Shown: piece by piece, positions 15,768 to 23,868 of the stretch
Layout: each line of letters begins with the position of its first letter
How positions within the stretch are numbered: the stretch's first letter is position 1
From: Clostridiales bacterium
Lineage (GTDB): Bacteria > Bacillota > Dethiobacteria > Dethiobacterales > Dethiobacteraceae
Assembly (NCBI GenBank): GCA_018335855.1
Contig: JAGXRM010000056.1
Location: 1-44,099 of the forward strand
Length of the DNA stretch: 44,099 bases
Direction of reading: 5' to 3'
The notes under the pieces: generated by a model
The model's database searches: none
What the model was told of the DNA's origin: nothing
Seen by the model: only the letters and a program-made list of their open reading frames with translations
Made by a program: the position numbers and the translations under genes

Positions 15768-17090
15768 CTGAAAAAAACATATATACTCGACACTAGCGTT
15801 CTGTTGCAGTCACCTTACTCATTATTAGGATTTAAGGAAAACACGGTTGTTCTTCCTGAAGTGGTGCTAGAGGAGCTGGATAATAAGAAAAAAGACCCAA
15901 ACTTTGAGATCCGTGCTAATGTACGTTGGGTCGCCCGGTTCCTGGACGAACTGAGGAAAAAGGGGAATTTGTATCAAAGTGTGTCTTTGCCTAACGGCGG
16001 GGAACTTAGGGTGGAGATGAATTGTCTGGATGATATTCAACTGCCCCAAACCTGGCTGGAGGCGAAGGGGGACAACAGGATACTGGCGGTTGCCAAAAAT
16101 CTTCAAAAGCACAGGCAGCCGGTCATTGTAGTCACAAAAGATGTCTTTCTTCGCATTAAAGCAGATGTACTGGGCATACCTGCTCAGGACTACCGGAATG
16201 AGCAGGTTGAGTATGATATTGACGAGCAGTACTGCGGTTGGGCTGAGGAGTTTGTGACGGAGCAGGCAGTAGACGCACTTTACAGCCAGGGCAGTATTCC
16301 CTGGAACAGGGAGATCCATCCCAATCAATTTTATCTGCTTAAAGCAGATACCAATCCGCAGAAAACGGCGCTGGCGCTTTTTAGCAATGGCCAGCTTTCT
16401 TTGTTGAAGGATACAAAACCTGATTTTTACAGTTTCAAATTAAACCTTTTACAAAAGTTTGCCAGGGAAGCCCTGCGAGATGACAGTATTCCGCTGGTCA
16501 CGATTATGGGCGCCACCGGCAGCGGCAAAACACTACTGGCCTTGGGAGTAGGTCTGGAAAAAACCCTGGATGACAATGCTTACCGACGTATGCTCATTTG
16601 TCGTCCTTATGTAAGTATGGGTGAGGACATTGGATTTTTGCCGGGAGATGAAAAGGAAAAAATTGCACCATATATGCGTCCCATTTATGATAATTTGGAA
16701 CAATTGATTCATTCCCGCACGGATCGCCTGGAAAACGAGAAAGAAATGGATAGCAAAATCTCCTATTTGTTTATGAGCAGAAAGATTGTCACCGAGGCCA
16801 TTGCCTACCTACAGGGACGCTCTATTGTTGGCCAGTATATTCTTATCGATGAAGCGCAGAATTTAACGCCGAAGCAGGCTAAAGGAATTATTACCAGGGC
16901 TGGGGAAGGAACGAAGATTATCCTTGTGGGTGATCCTGAACAAATTAATAACCCCTTTCTTGATTCGAGGACAAACGGCCTTTCCTGGGCGGTCGAAACA
17001 ATGAAAGGAAGTTCGCTCCATGCCCATATTACTTTAACGGAAACAAAACGCTCGCCCCTGGCGATGGAAGCGGGTAAGTTAATGAAATAA
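15768..17090 (+). CDS. PIN-PhoH family ATPase (probable CUG start)
   Basis: A 440-residue protein with an N-terminal PIN nuclease domain (KKTYILDTSVLLQSP with the metal-binding Asp, residues 2-16) and a C-terminal PhoH ATPase domain. Walker A GATGSGKT is at about residues 247-254; Walker B is ILIDEAQNL near residue 358, then VGDPEQIN. PhoH2-type PIN-PhoH proteins are RNA helicase/nucleases. The first TTG (15804) falls after the PIN motif. The only upstream candidate in frame is CTG 15768, which has GGAG (15755-15758) at ideal spacing, so a CUG start is inferred. Monocistronic, with a promoter at 15636. The CBS gene converges on it. Confidence 0.88.
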   Translation: MKKTYILDTSVLLQSPYSLLGFKENTVVLPEVVLEELDNKKKDPNFEIRANVRWVARFLDELRKKGNLYQSVSLPNGGELRVEMNCLDDIQLPQTWLEAKGDNRILAVAKNLQKHRQPVIVVTKDVFLRIKADVLGIPAQDYRNEQVEYDIDEQYCGWAEEFVTEQAVDALYSQGSIPWNREIHPNQFYLLKADTNPQKTALALFSNGQLSLLKDTKPDFYSFKLNLLQKFAREALRDDSIPLVTIMGATGSGKTLLALGVGLEKTLDDNAYRRMLICRPYVSMGEDIGFLPGDEKEKIAPYMRPIYDNLEQLIHSRTDRLENEKEMDSKISYLFMSRKIVTEAIAYLQGRSIVGQYILIDEAQNLTPKQAKGIITRAGEGTKIILVGDPEQINNPFLDSRTNGLSWAVETMKGSSLHAHITLTETKRSPLAMEAGKLMK

Positions 17091-17110
17091 ATTGCAAACG
17101 TGGTGAGAGC

Positions 17111-17530
17111 TTAACAGCCGCAATCTTTTTCGAGTAATTGGCTTGCGAAATATTCAATGATTTCCCTCCGACGGATAATGCCGATAAAAGTACCATTGTC
17201 GTCGACGACGGGGACAAAGTTTTGCGTAATCGCCAGGCAGAGTAAACTGTCAATACGAGCATCAATGCTGACGGGTTCGTTTTCTATTCGCCGGGGGATA
17301 TCTTTTATTGAAATTTTCTCCGTATTTTCAAAGGACAGGTCCGGTGTATTTTTCATTTTCCAGAGCAAGTCGCCTTCAGTTATTGTTCCGGCGTATTTCC
17401 CCTCATGGTCAACGAGAGGGACTGAAGCGTATCTGTGGTATTCCATGCGCTCTATCGCCTGTCGCATCGTACAGGTGATGGGCAGACATACAACTTCTTT
17501 TTTTGGTAGTAGGAAAAAAGCGATATTAAT
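17111..17530 (-). CDS. CBS-domain pair protein (probable AUU start)
   Basis: A protein of 139 residues made of two CBS motifs (HRYASVPLVDHEGKYAGTIT at about residues 33-52; NFVPVVDDNGTFIGIIRR near 105-122). These are adenosine-nucleotide-sensing domains. Starting at the first ATG (17467) would cut off the conserved N-terminal stretch NIAFFLLPKKEVV. That stretch is encoded upstream in the same frame down from ATT 17530-17528. GAAAGGGG lies 7 bases before this ATT, and the frame is closed by TAA a few codons higher with no ATG, GTG or TTG. The protein ends in CGC and may bind metal. It is convergent with phoH. Confidence 0.8.
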   Translation of the reverse strand: MNIAFFLLPKKEVVCLPITCTMRQAIERMEYHRYASVPLVDHEGKYAGTITEGDLLWKMKNTPDLSFENTEKISIKDIPRRIENEPVSIDARIDSLLCLAITQNFVPVVDDNGTFIGIIRRREIIEYFASQLLEKDCGC

Positions 17531-17662
17531 GAGATTACCCCTTTCTGGAAAACGTTGTTAGGACAAGCTGGTATTGGCCTGTATATAAAATTCGCAAAAA
17601 TGGGGCGTTTCCCTGCTGCCTGCACAGTAAAAATTTATAAGAGCTACAGGAAAGGGATGCCA

Positions 17663-18145
17663 ATGCTGCCTACTGTAAACGATCTATATATATTATATGA
17701 TTTATTTAACAGACAGTACTTCCAAAATTGCTTGCCTTCCCGTGCCGATGTGACAATTGAATATTCGAACCGACTAACCGCTTCTGCCGGACTGTGCTAC
17801 CCGCAGAAACGCCTGATTCGATTGTCAAGCCATTACCACGGGAAATATCCCGAAGAGGCACGGCTTACCCTGCTCCACGAGATGATTCATCTTCTTGTTC
17901 CCAACCACGGCACTCAGTTTAAGATGTGGGTGGAAAGAATAAGACAAATGGGCGGCGACGTAGACGTCCGGGCTAAAGAAAGGGCAACATCAGCTGTCTT
18001 TCGCTGGCAATATACATGTGAAAGCTGTAATCGAATATACCTGCGTAAAAGAAGGCTTTCCGGAAAAGGGGTATTATATCGCTGCAGTCTTTGCCAAAGT
18101 AAACTTGCAGAGCTAGAACTCAGGAAAATTTCCGAAAAAAAATAA
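17663..18145 (+). CDS. SprT-like zinc metalloprotease-fold protein
   Basis: A 160-residue protein with the SprT/Spartan-like zinc motif HEMIHLLVPNHG (HExxH plus a later H) at about residues 71-82. A C-terminal zinc ribbon follows (CESCNRIYLRKRR...YRCSLCQSKL, two CxxC knuckles). Bacterial SprT-like proteins are poorly defined; eukaryotic relatives cut DNA-protein crosslinks. ATG 17663 has GGG at 17654-17656 and AGGAAAGGG upstream; ATG 17657 is an alternative. It is divergent from the CBS gene and followed by the peptide transporter genes. Confidence 0.85.
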   Translation: MLPTVNDLYILYDLFNRQYFQNCLPSRADVTIEYSNRLTASAGLCYPQKRLIRLSSHYHGKYPEEARLTLLHEMIHLLVPNHGTQFKMWVERIRQMGGDVDVRAKERATSAVFRWQYTCESCNRIYLRKRRLSGKGVLYRCSLCQSKLAELELRKISEKK

Positions 18146-18233
18146 TTATGGAAATTCTTACTCCCTAAGCAGGGAAAAGCAACCTTTGGGTGAAATTACA
18201 AACGTTAAAATATATGTCGAGGGGGCGGTTAAA

Positions 18234-19865
18234 CTGTCTAAAAAAGTACACGTTCTTCTCTTAGTGCTACTACTCGTTGCCGTTGTTACAGTCTCATGCG
18301 GCCCTAAAGAGGCTGTTCAGCCAACAAAGCCTCTGGTATGGGGATTATCTGCCGATATTGAAACATTAAATCCAATTCTTACGGAGTCGTCTTATGAGAC
18401 TGATGTGTTAAATGGTGTATTTTCAACGCTGATAAAAGTGACTGACGAATTGGCATTCATACCGGATTTGTTGGTTGATTTACCTGAAATCAGCCCGGAC
18501 GGTTTAACGTACACGTTTACGCTAAGGGATGGTGTTACGTTTCACGATGGTGTGGAACTAACTGCGGAAGATGTAAAGTTTACATTTACTATGAAAACAG
18601 CGGAAGGCAATAATGTTCCCTTTCGCCTAATCTACAATAACGTTGATACTTTCACCATAAACGGCCCCTACGACTTTCAAATCAGATTGAAAGAATTAGA
18701 TGTGAACTGGCTTCAGTACCTGGCATATGCGGATGCCAGTATTGTACCGAAGCATATTGTGGAACCGGAATTTATTGCTGGAGGAAATTCACTGTCCAAG
18801 GGGGGAGAGTTTTCCCGGAATCCTATTGGTACAGGCCCATATAAATTTGTCGAGTGGCAGCCAACAGAATACATATCACTGGAAGCCTATGACGGATATT
18901 TCCGTGGTGAACCGAAGATTAAGAAGATGGTTTACAAGATTATTCCCGATTCAAATACAATGTTTGTACAGTTTAACAACGGTGAAATTGATGTGTTTGA
19001 CAGTGTGCCGGACAATCAATACAGGGAACTGTTGGCTCTTAAAGAGCAGGGTATGCCGATTGAGGTTTTTAACTATCCCGGCTTTACCTATATGCATGCC
19101 AGTTTTAACATGCGTCTGCCCGTTTTTCAGGATAAGGCTGTGCGCCAGGCGCTTAACTACGCATTCCCCAAGGAACTGTATGTTGAAACCGTGCTTGATA
19201 ATGTCGGCAGTGTAGCGCATGCCAATACACCTCCGATGAGTTGGGCGTATAATCCTGATGCGAAACAGTATGAATATAATCCTGCCAAGGCTGAGGAACT
19301 GTTGGATCAGGCCGGCTGGTTACCAGGACCGGACGGCGTCCGTACAAAAGACGGCGTCCGGCTGGAATTTACCATGACCACCATCTCGGGATTTAAGATC
19401 CGGGAAGACTTTCAGGAGATTGCCAAACAGGAATGGGAAGCCATCGGCGCTAATGTTTCCATTGAAAACTTAGAAGGACCGTCTTTTGGCGGGGCAATTC
19501 AAAATAATAATTTCGACATCATTATTTTTGCCTGGGGCGGCGGCTTTGACCCTGACAGTAAAGCATTGTGGCATTCTTCGCAAATTCCCGATGAAACCGG
19601 TGAAGGCCAAAATATTGTGGGGTATAAGAACGAACGCCTGGATCAACTCCTTGATGCCGGTTTAAAAGAAACGGATATGAATGAACGGAAAAATATATAT
19701 ATGGAAGTTCAGGAAATTCTCTCAGAAGATGTACCGTCCATATTCGTTTACTTCTACAATTTTATTACTGCAGTACCGTCATCTTTGCAAAACTTCAGGC
19801 CAAACCCGACCCAGGCGAATAACACCTGGAATATGTATGAATGGGAAATGACCGACGGTAAATAA
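18234..19865 (+). CDS. Oligopeptide ABC transporter substrate-binding lipoprotein (probable CUG start)
   Basis: A 543-residue family-5 extracellular solute-binding protein. It has a basic-hydrophobic signal (SKKVHVLLLVLLLVAVVTVSC) with a lipobox cysteine at about residue 21. SBP-5 signatures follow (YTFTLRDGVTFHDGVELTAEDV; RQALNYAFPKELYV). It is the lipid-anchored receptor that delivers peptides to the permease genes below. CTG 18234 is favoured because GAGGGGG (18219-18225) lies 8 bases upstream and it gives a normal signal length. A TTG at 18186 with a weaker AGGGA site would add 16 residues. A strong hairpin at 19878 separates it from the permease genes, which usually keeps receptor levels higher. 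Confidence 0.9.
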   Translation: MSKKVHVLLLVLLLVAVVTVSCGPKEAVQPTKPLVWGLSADIETLNPILTESSYETDVLNGVFSTLIKVTDELAFIPDLLVDLPEISPDGLTYTFTLRDGVTFHDGVELTAEDVKFTFTMKTAEGNNVPFRLIYNNVDTFTINGPYDFQIRLKELDVNWLQYLAYADASIVPKHIVEPEFIAGGNSLSKGGEFSRNPIGTGPYKFVEWQPTEYISLEAYDGYFRGEPKIKKMVYKIIPDSNTMFVQFNNGEIDVFDSVPDNQYRELLALKEQGMPIEVFNYPGFTYMHASFNMRLPVFQDKAVRQALNYAFPKELYVETVLDNVGSVAHANTPPMSWAYNPDAKQYEYNPAKAEELLDQAGWLPGPDGVRTKDGVRLEFTMTTISGFKIREDFQEIAKQEWEAIGANVSIENLEGPSFGGAIQNNNFDIIIFAWGGGFDPDSKALWHSSQIPDETGEGQNIVGYKNERLDQLLDAGLKETDMNERKNIYMEVQEILSEDVPSIFVYFYNFITAVPSSLQNFRPNPTQANNTWNMYEWEMTDGK

Positions 19866-19877
19866 AAAAGGCGGGGG

Positions 19878-19908
19878 GGGGTAGCATTCCGCTACCCCGT
19901 CTTTTTTT
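19878..19908 (+). terminator. Intra-operon terminator after the binding-protein gene
   Basis: GGGGTAGC (19878-19885) pairs with GCTACCCC (19891-19898) and is followed by GTC and seven T residues. A run of nine G residues (19873-19881) is part of the left flank. It is placed between receptor and permease genes, so partial read-through is likely. Confidence 0.8.
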
Positions 19909-19920
19909 AGGAGGCAAGTT

Positions 19921-20910
19921 ATGAGCGCGATAATAGTCAAGCGGGTGGCGGTTGCGCTACTTTCCTTACTGATTATCTCAGCCCTGTCGTTTACTCTTAT
20001 GGAACTTGCGCCGGGAGACGCTCTGGCCCGCTATGCTGAAAACCCCAGAATCTCCAGGGCCGACAGGGAGAAAATTGCTGCCAATCTCGGGTTGGATAAA
20101 CCAGCCTATGTTCGGTATGTGTTGTGGTTAACACATATTGTCCGGGGAGATATGGGACTTTCCTTTATGACGGGACGCCCGGTTTCTGAGGAGATACTTT
20201 CACGGCTACCGGCAACGTTAAAGCTGATGGGGTTTTCATTATTCCTTTCTTTAGCGGTGGCGGTCGCGCTGGGAGTCTATTCCGCCATGCACAAAAATAC
20301 TCTTGTGGATCATATGATCTCCTTCGGTTCATTTCTGGGTATTTCTATTCCTTCTTTCTGGTTTGGATTGCTAATGATCTATATCTTCGCACTCTGGCTG
20401 CGGATTTTACCGGCCGGCGGTTATTCAACGCCCTGGTTTGACCCTGGTGTATATCCAGTACTGATTCGGCCGTTTGTTATATTCTGGGACCAACTGCGGT
20501 ATATGTTAATGCCTGCTATTGTGCTCAGTCTGACAAATATAGCCGGTTGGAGCCGGTATGTACGCTCTGCCGTTTGGGATGAACTGCAACAGGATTATAT
20601 TCGGTCTGCCCGTGCCAACGGGCTACCTGAAAAGCAGGTTATTTACAGACACGCATTGCGTAATGCTTTAACGCCAATGGCAACTTTAATTGGTCTGGAA
20701 CTGCCGCAACTTTTTGCCGGAGCTGTCGTGACGGAACACATCTTTGCCTGGCCCGGAATGGGACGTCTGTTTATTACAGCGGTACATAACAGGGATTATC
20801 AAGTCTTAATGGGGATTATCATGATTACTGCTGCCCTGGTCATCCTGGGTAATTATCTTGTTAACATTCTGTATAAGCGATTGGATCCCAGAGTCAGATA
20901 TAACGGATAG
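19921..20910 (+). CDS. dppB: Oligopeptide ABC transporter permease, DppB type
   Basis: A 329-residue inner membrane protein with about six membrane helices. The BPD-transport EAA-like loop is RANGLPEKQVIYRHALRNAL and the C-terminal motif is AVVTEHIFAWPGMGRLF. The N-terminal VAVALLSLLIISALSFTLM helix and the LAPGDA motif are typical of DppB/OppB. AGGAGG lies 8 bases before ATG 19921. It pairs with the DppC-type protein to form the channel. The substrate (peptide versus nickel or another ligand) cannot be decided from sequence. Confidence 0.92.
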   Translation: MSAIIVKRVAVALLSLLIISALSFTLMELAPGDALARYAENPRISRADREKIAANLGLDKPAYVRYVLWLTHIVRGDMGLSFMTGRPVSEEILSRLPATLKLMGFSLFLSLAVAVALGVYSAMHKNTLVDHMISFGSFLGISIPSFWFGLLMIYIFALWLRILPAGGYSTPWFDPGVYPVLIRPFVIFWDQLRYMLMPAIVLSLTNIAGWSRYVRSAVWDELQQDYIRSARANGLPEKQVIYRHALRNALTPMATLIGLELPQLFAGAVVTEHIFAWPGMGRLFITAVHNRDYQVLMGIIMITAALVILGNYLVNILYKRLDPRVRYNG

Positions 20911-20922
20911 CAGGTGTTTATT

Positions 20923-21861
20923 ATGGCGGATATGCAACGGTTGGCACAGGAATCAGAGGTGCAAAAGATTGGCAGTACTGTACTTACACACCCGCAGAGG
21001 CGGTTTAATGTGTCGGTTGGTTTCTGGCGGGTATTTCGCCGTAATCGTTTCGCCGTAGCGTCCGCTGGCGTATTAGTTATGATTATCATAGCGGCCGTTT
21101 TTGCACCAATCCTTGCGACCCATGACCCGTCCCGAATTACTTTATCCAGTGAATTTATCAAGCAAAGCCCTTCTGTCAGCCATTATTTTGGTACCGATCA
21201 TTTAGGAAGAGATCTCTGGAGTCGGATGGTATATGGTGCGAGAGTATCGTTAACGGTAGGCTTTCTCACCATGTTCATTACCGTTTTTATTGGTACAGTC
21301 TATGGCGCCGTATCCGGATATTACGGAGGACGGTTAGACTCATTGCTGATGATGTTGGTTGATATTTTCCTGTCCATCCCGACATTATTTCTGCTCATTG
21401 TACTTGCTGTTTTTATCAAGCCGGGGTACTTGGGGATTGCAGTCATTATCGGGCTAACAAGCTGGATGCGGGTTGCCCGACTGGTACGGGGAGAGTTTCT
21501 TCGTCTAAAAGAGCGTGAACACGTACTTGCGTCCCGGGCACTTGGCTTCTCTGACAGCAGGTTGATATTTGGCCACATACTGCCAAACACATCGGCCTTA
21601 ATTGTTGTTAACGCCACACTGACCGTGGCTTCAGCGATTCTGGCCGAATCTGTCCTTGGTTTCTTGGGGTTGGGCATCCAACCGCCGCAGTTTAGCTGGG
21701 GGAGTCTACTTAGTAATGCCCAGGATTTGATTCTTGTTAAAGAAGCTCCATGGATAGTCTTTTTCCCGGGCATGGCTATTTTTGTCACAGTGTTAAGCTT
21801 GAATTTTGTCGGTGAGGGGCTACGCGATGCTCTGGATTCCAGGTGTCAAAATATAAAGTAA
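20923..21861 (+). CDS. dppC: Oligopeptide ABC transporter permease, DppC type
   Basis: A 312-residue membrane protein with an N-terminal helix (FAVASAGVLVMIIIAAVFAPIL), the HYFGTDHLGRDLWSRMVYGAR motif and the EAA loop (ASRALGFSDSRLIFGHILPN). These are all hallmarks of DppC/OppC. ATG 20923 has CAGGTG 6 bases upstream; a GTG at 20914 would add three residues. It follows dppB by 12 bases, so the two are translated from one transcript. Confidence 0.92.
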   Translation: MADMQRLAQESEVQKIGSTVLTHPQRRFNVSVGFWRVFRRNRFAVASAGVLVMIIIAAVFAPILATHDPSRITLSSEFIKQSPSVSHYFGTDHLGRDLWSRMVYGARVSLTVGFLTMFITVFIGTVYGAVSGYYGGRLDSLLMMLVDIFLSIPTLFLLIVLAVFIKPGYLGIAVIIGLTSWMRVARLVRGEFLRLKEREHVLASRALGFSDSRLIFGHILPNTSALIVVNATLTVASAILAESVLGFLGLGIQPPQFSWGSLLSNAQDLILVKEAPWIVFFPGMAIFVTVLSLNFVGEGLRDALDSRCQNIK

Positions 21862-21880
21862 AAAGAAAAGCGGTGAACCG

Positions 21881-22864
21881 GTGTCTATGTCTCTGCTTGA
21901 CATTAAAAATTTAAGAACTGTTTTCCATACGGTTGACGGGACAGTCAGAGCCGTGGACGGGGTAGACCTGATGTTGCACCGCGGGGAAATTGTGGCGGTG
22001 GTCGGCGAATCTGGATGCGGGAAAACTACCATGGGCCTAAGTATCATGGGTTTGACTCCGTCCCCTGCCGGGCATGTTTGTGCTGACTATATTCGTTTTA
22101 ATGAAAAGGATTTATTGGGTTTATCAAAAGAAGAGGTGCGAAAAATCAGGGGCAATGAGATTTCTATGATTTTTCAGGACGCACTGTCGGCATTTAATCC
22201 GGCATATACTGTGGGAAAGCAGATTACGGAGCCGTTGCGCATTCATCACCAGATGGATTTTGCAAAAGCCCGCTTAAAGGGTATTGAAATGCTAACGCTG
22301 GTTTCCATGCATGATCCTGTCGGAAATTTTGACCGTTACCCGCATCAACTGAGCGCAGGAATGCGTCAAAGGGCATTAATTGCCATGGCCCTGTCCTGTA
22401 GCCCGTCCCTTGTAATTGCCGATGAGCCCACAACTGCTTTGGATGTAACTACCCAGGCGCAAATTCTCGACCTTCTGCAAACTTTGTGCCGTGACCTAAG
22501 CATGTCTGTACTTTTTATCACCCATGATCTAAGTATTGTGGCGGAAATCGCCGACCGGGCTGTTGTTATGTATGCCGGCTTGATTCTTGAAAATGCGTAT
22601 GTAGAAGATTTGTTTGTAAAACCATTACATCCGTATACCCAGGGATTAATTGCTTCGTTACCCCATCATGAAATTAAAAGGAAACGATTGTCGGCTATTG
22701 CCGGAGCGGTACCTAATCCGATTCAACTACCGGCTGGATGCCGCTTCCATCCACGGTGTCCAAACTGTATGCCAATCTGTCGTCAGCAGGAGCCTGCCTT
22801 GAAAAGGAAAGAGCGGGGAGAGGTGCGCTGCTGGCTGTACGCGGACGAGGTGCGGTATGAATGA
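21881..22864 (+). CDS. dppD: Oligopeptide ABC transporter ATP-binding protein, DppD type
   Basis: A 327-residue ATPase with Walker A GESGCGKTTMG, signature LSAGMRQRALIAMAL and Walker B VIADEPTTALD. The C-terminal oligopeptide-type extension ends in the cysteine cluster CRFHPRCPNCMPIC. Such clusters can bind an iron-sulfur centre in DppD homologues. The start may be GTG 21881 or ATG 21887; the ribosome site (GCGGTG) is weak. Its 3' end overlaps the next ATPase gene by 8 bases. Confidence 0.92.
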   Translation: MSMSLLDIKNLRTVFHTVDGTVRAVDGVDLMLHRGEIVAVVGESGCGKTTMGLSIMGLTPSPAGHVCADYIRFNEKDLLGLSKEEVRKIRGNEISMIFQDALSAFNPAYTVGKQITEPLRIHHQMDFAKARLKGIEMLTLVSMHDPVGNFDRYPHQLSAGMRQRALIAMALSCSPSLVIADEPTTALDVTTQAQILDLLQTLCRDLSMSVLFITHDLSIVAEIADRAVVMYAGLILENAYVEDLFVKPLHPYTQGLIASLPHHEIKRKRLSAIAGAVPNPIQLPAGCRFHPRCPNCMPICRQQEPALKRKERGEVRCWLYADEVRYE

Positions 22865-23795
22865 TTTTCTTAAGGTTCAGGATGTTAAGAAATACTTTGG
22901 CGCTGTCCGCGCCGTGGATGGCATTAGTTTTAACGTGGCACGGGGTGAAACGCTGGGACTGGTAGGTGAGAGCGGTTGCGGAAAGACTACATTAGGCCGG
23001 ACAATTCTCCGTCTCGTACCGGTAACGGACGGTGAGATATATTTTGCAGGTGAAAACATTACAACTTTGTCTGAGAGGCAACTACTCCCGTATCGCAAAA
23101 AAATGCAGGTTGTCTTTCAGGATCCGTATGAATCCTTAAATCCGCAAAAAAGTATCGGCAGCACCTTGTCTGAACCTATCCACGTTCACCGTCTGATAAA
23201 AACAAGAAAAGAAGCCGGTGAGCGTGTAGATGAACTGTTGGAACTGGTAGGCCTTAACTCCGGTCACAGGGAACGATATCCTCATGAGCTCAGCAGCGGT
23301 CAGCGGCAGCGAGTTGTGATAGCCCGTGCCCTGGCCCTGGAACCTTCATTTATTATCTGCGACGAACCAGTTTCTGCGTTGGATGTTTCTATCCAGGCTC
23401 AGATTCTTAATCTGTTGATGGACCTGAAAGAGAAAATGAACCTGACTTATATCTTTATTTCCCATGATCTTAGCGTGGTGAAACAGATGAGTGACCGCAT
23501 TGCCGTCATGTATCTGGGCAAGATTATGGAAATAGCCGACTACACTGCTCTTTATCAATCACCTCAACACCCCTACACACAAGCGCTGTTATCGGCTGTT
23601 CCCGTGCCTGATCCCACGTTAAAGAGGGAGCGAATTATTCTCAAAGATGATGTGCCCGGTGCCGCCAACTTGCCGTCAGGCTGCCGCTTTCGCACCCGCT
23701 GCCTATATGCGTTTGAGCGGTGTACCCATCAGGAGCCGAACCTGCAGCTTGCGTCACCCGGCCACTATGCCGCTTGCCACCTGCTTAGCCGTTGA
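22857..23795 (+). CDS. dppF: Oligopeptide ABC transporter ATP-binding protein, DppF type
   Basis: A 312-residue partner ATPase with Walker A GESGCGKTTLGR, Q-loop VVFQDPYESLNPQ, signature LSSGQRQRVVIARAL, Walker B IICDEPVSALD and a C-terminal oligo_HPY-type tail (CRFRTRCLYAFERC). GAGGTG sits in the end of dppD, giving tight coupling to ATG 22857. It is the last gene of the transporter operon, closed by the terminator at 23833. Confidence 0.93.
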   Translation: MNDFLKVQDVKKYFGAVRAVDGISFNVARGETLGLVGESGCGKTTLGRTILRLVPVTDGEIYFAGENITTLSERQLLPYRKKMQVVFQDPYESLNPQKSIGSTLSEPIHVHRLIKTRKEAGERVDELLELVGLNSGHRERYPHELSSGQRQRVVIARALALEPSFIICDEPVSALDVSIQAQILNLLMDLKEKMNLTYIFISHDLSVVKQMSDRIAVMYLGKIMEIADYTALYQSPQHPYTQALLSAVPVPDPTLKRERIILKDDVPGAANLPSGCRFRTRCLYAFERCTHQEPNLQLASPGHYAACHLLSR

Positions 23796-23832
23796 GGCCG
23801 TTGAAAACGGTATGACTTTGGCGCTCATTAAG

Positions 23833-23865
23833 AAACGTGCGCAGCCTTGATGGCTGTGCACGTTT
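23833..23865. terminator. Convergent terminator
   Basis: AAACGTGCgCAGCC (23833-23846) pairs with GGCTGtGCACGTTT (23852-23865) with one mismatch. It lies between dppF and the convergent DUF885 gene and serves both. Confidence 0.7.
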
Positions 23866-23868
23866 CGC

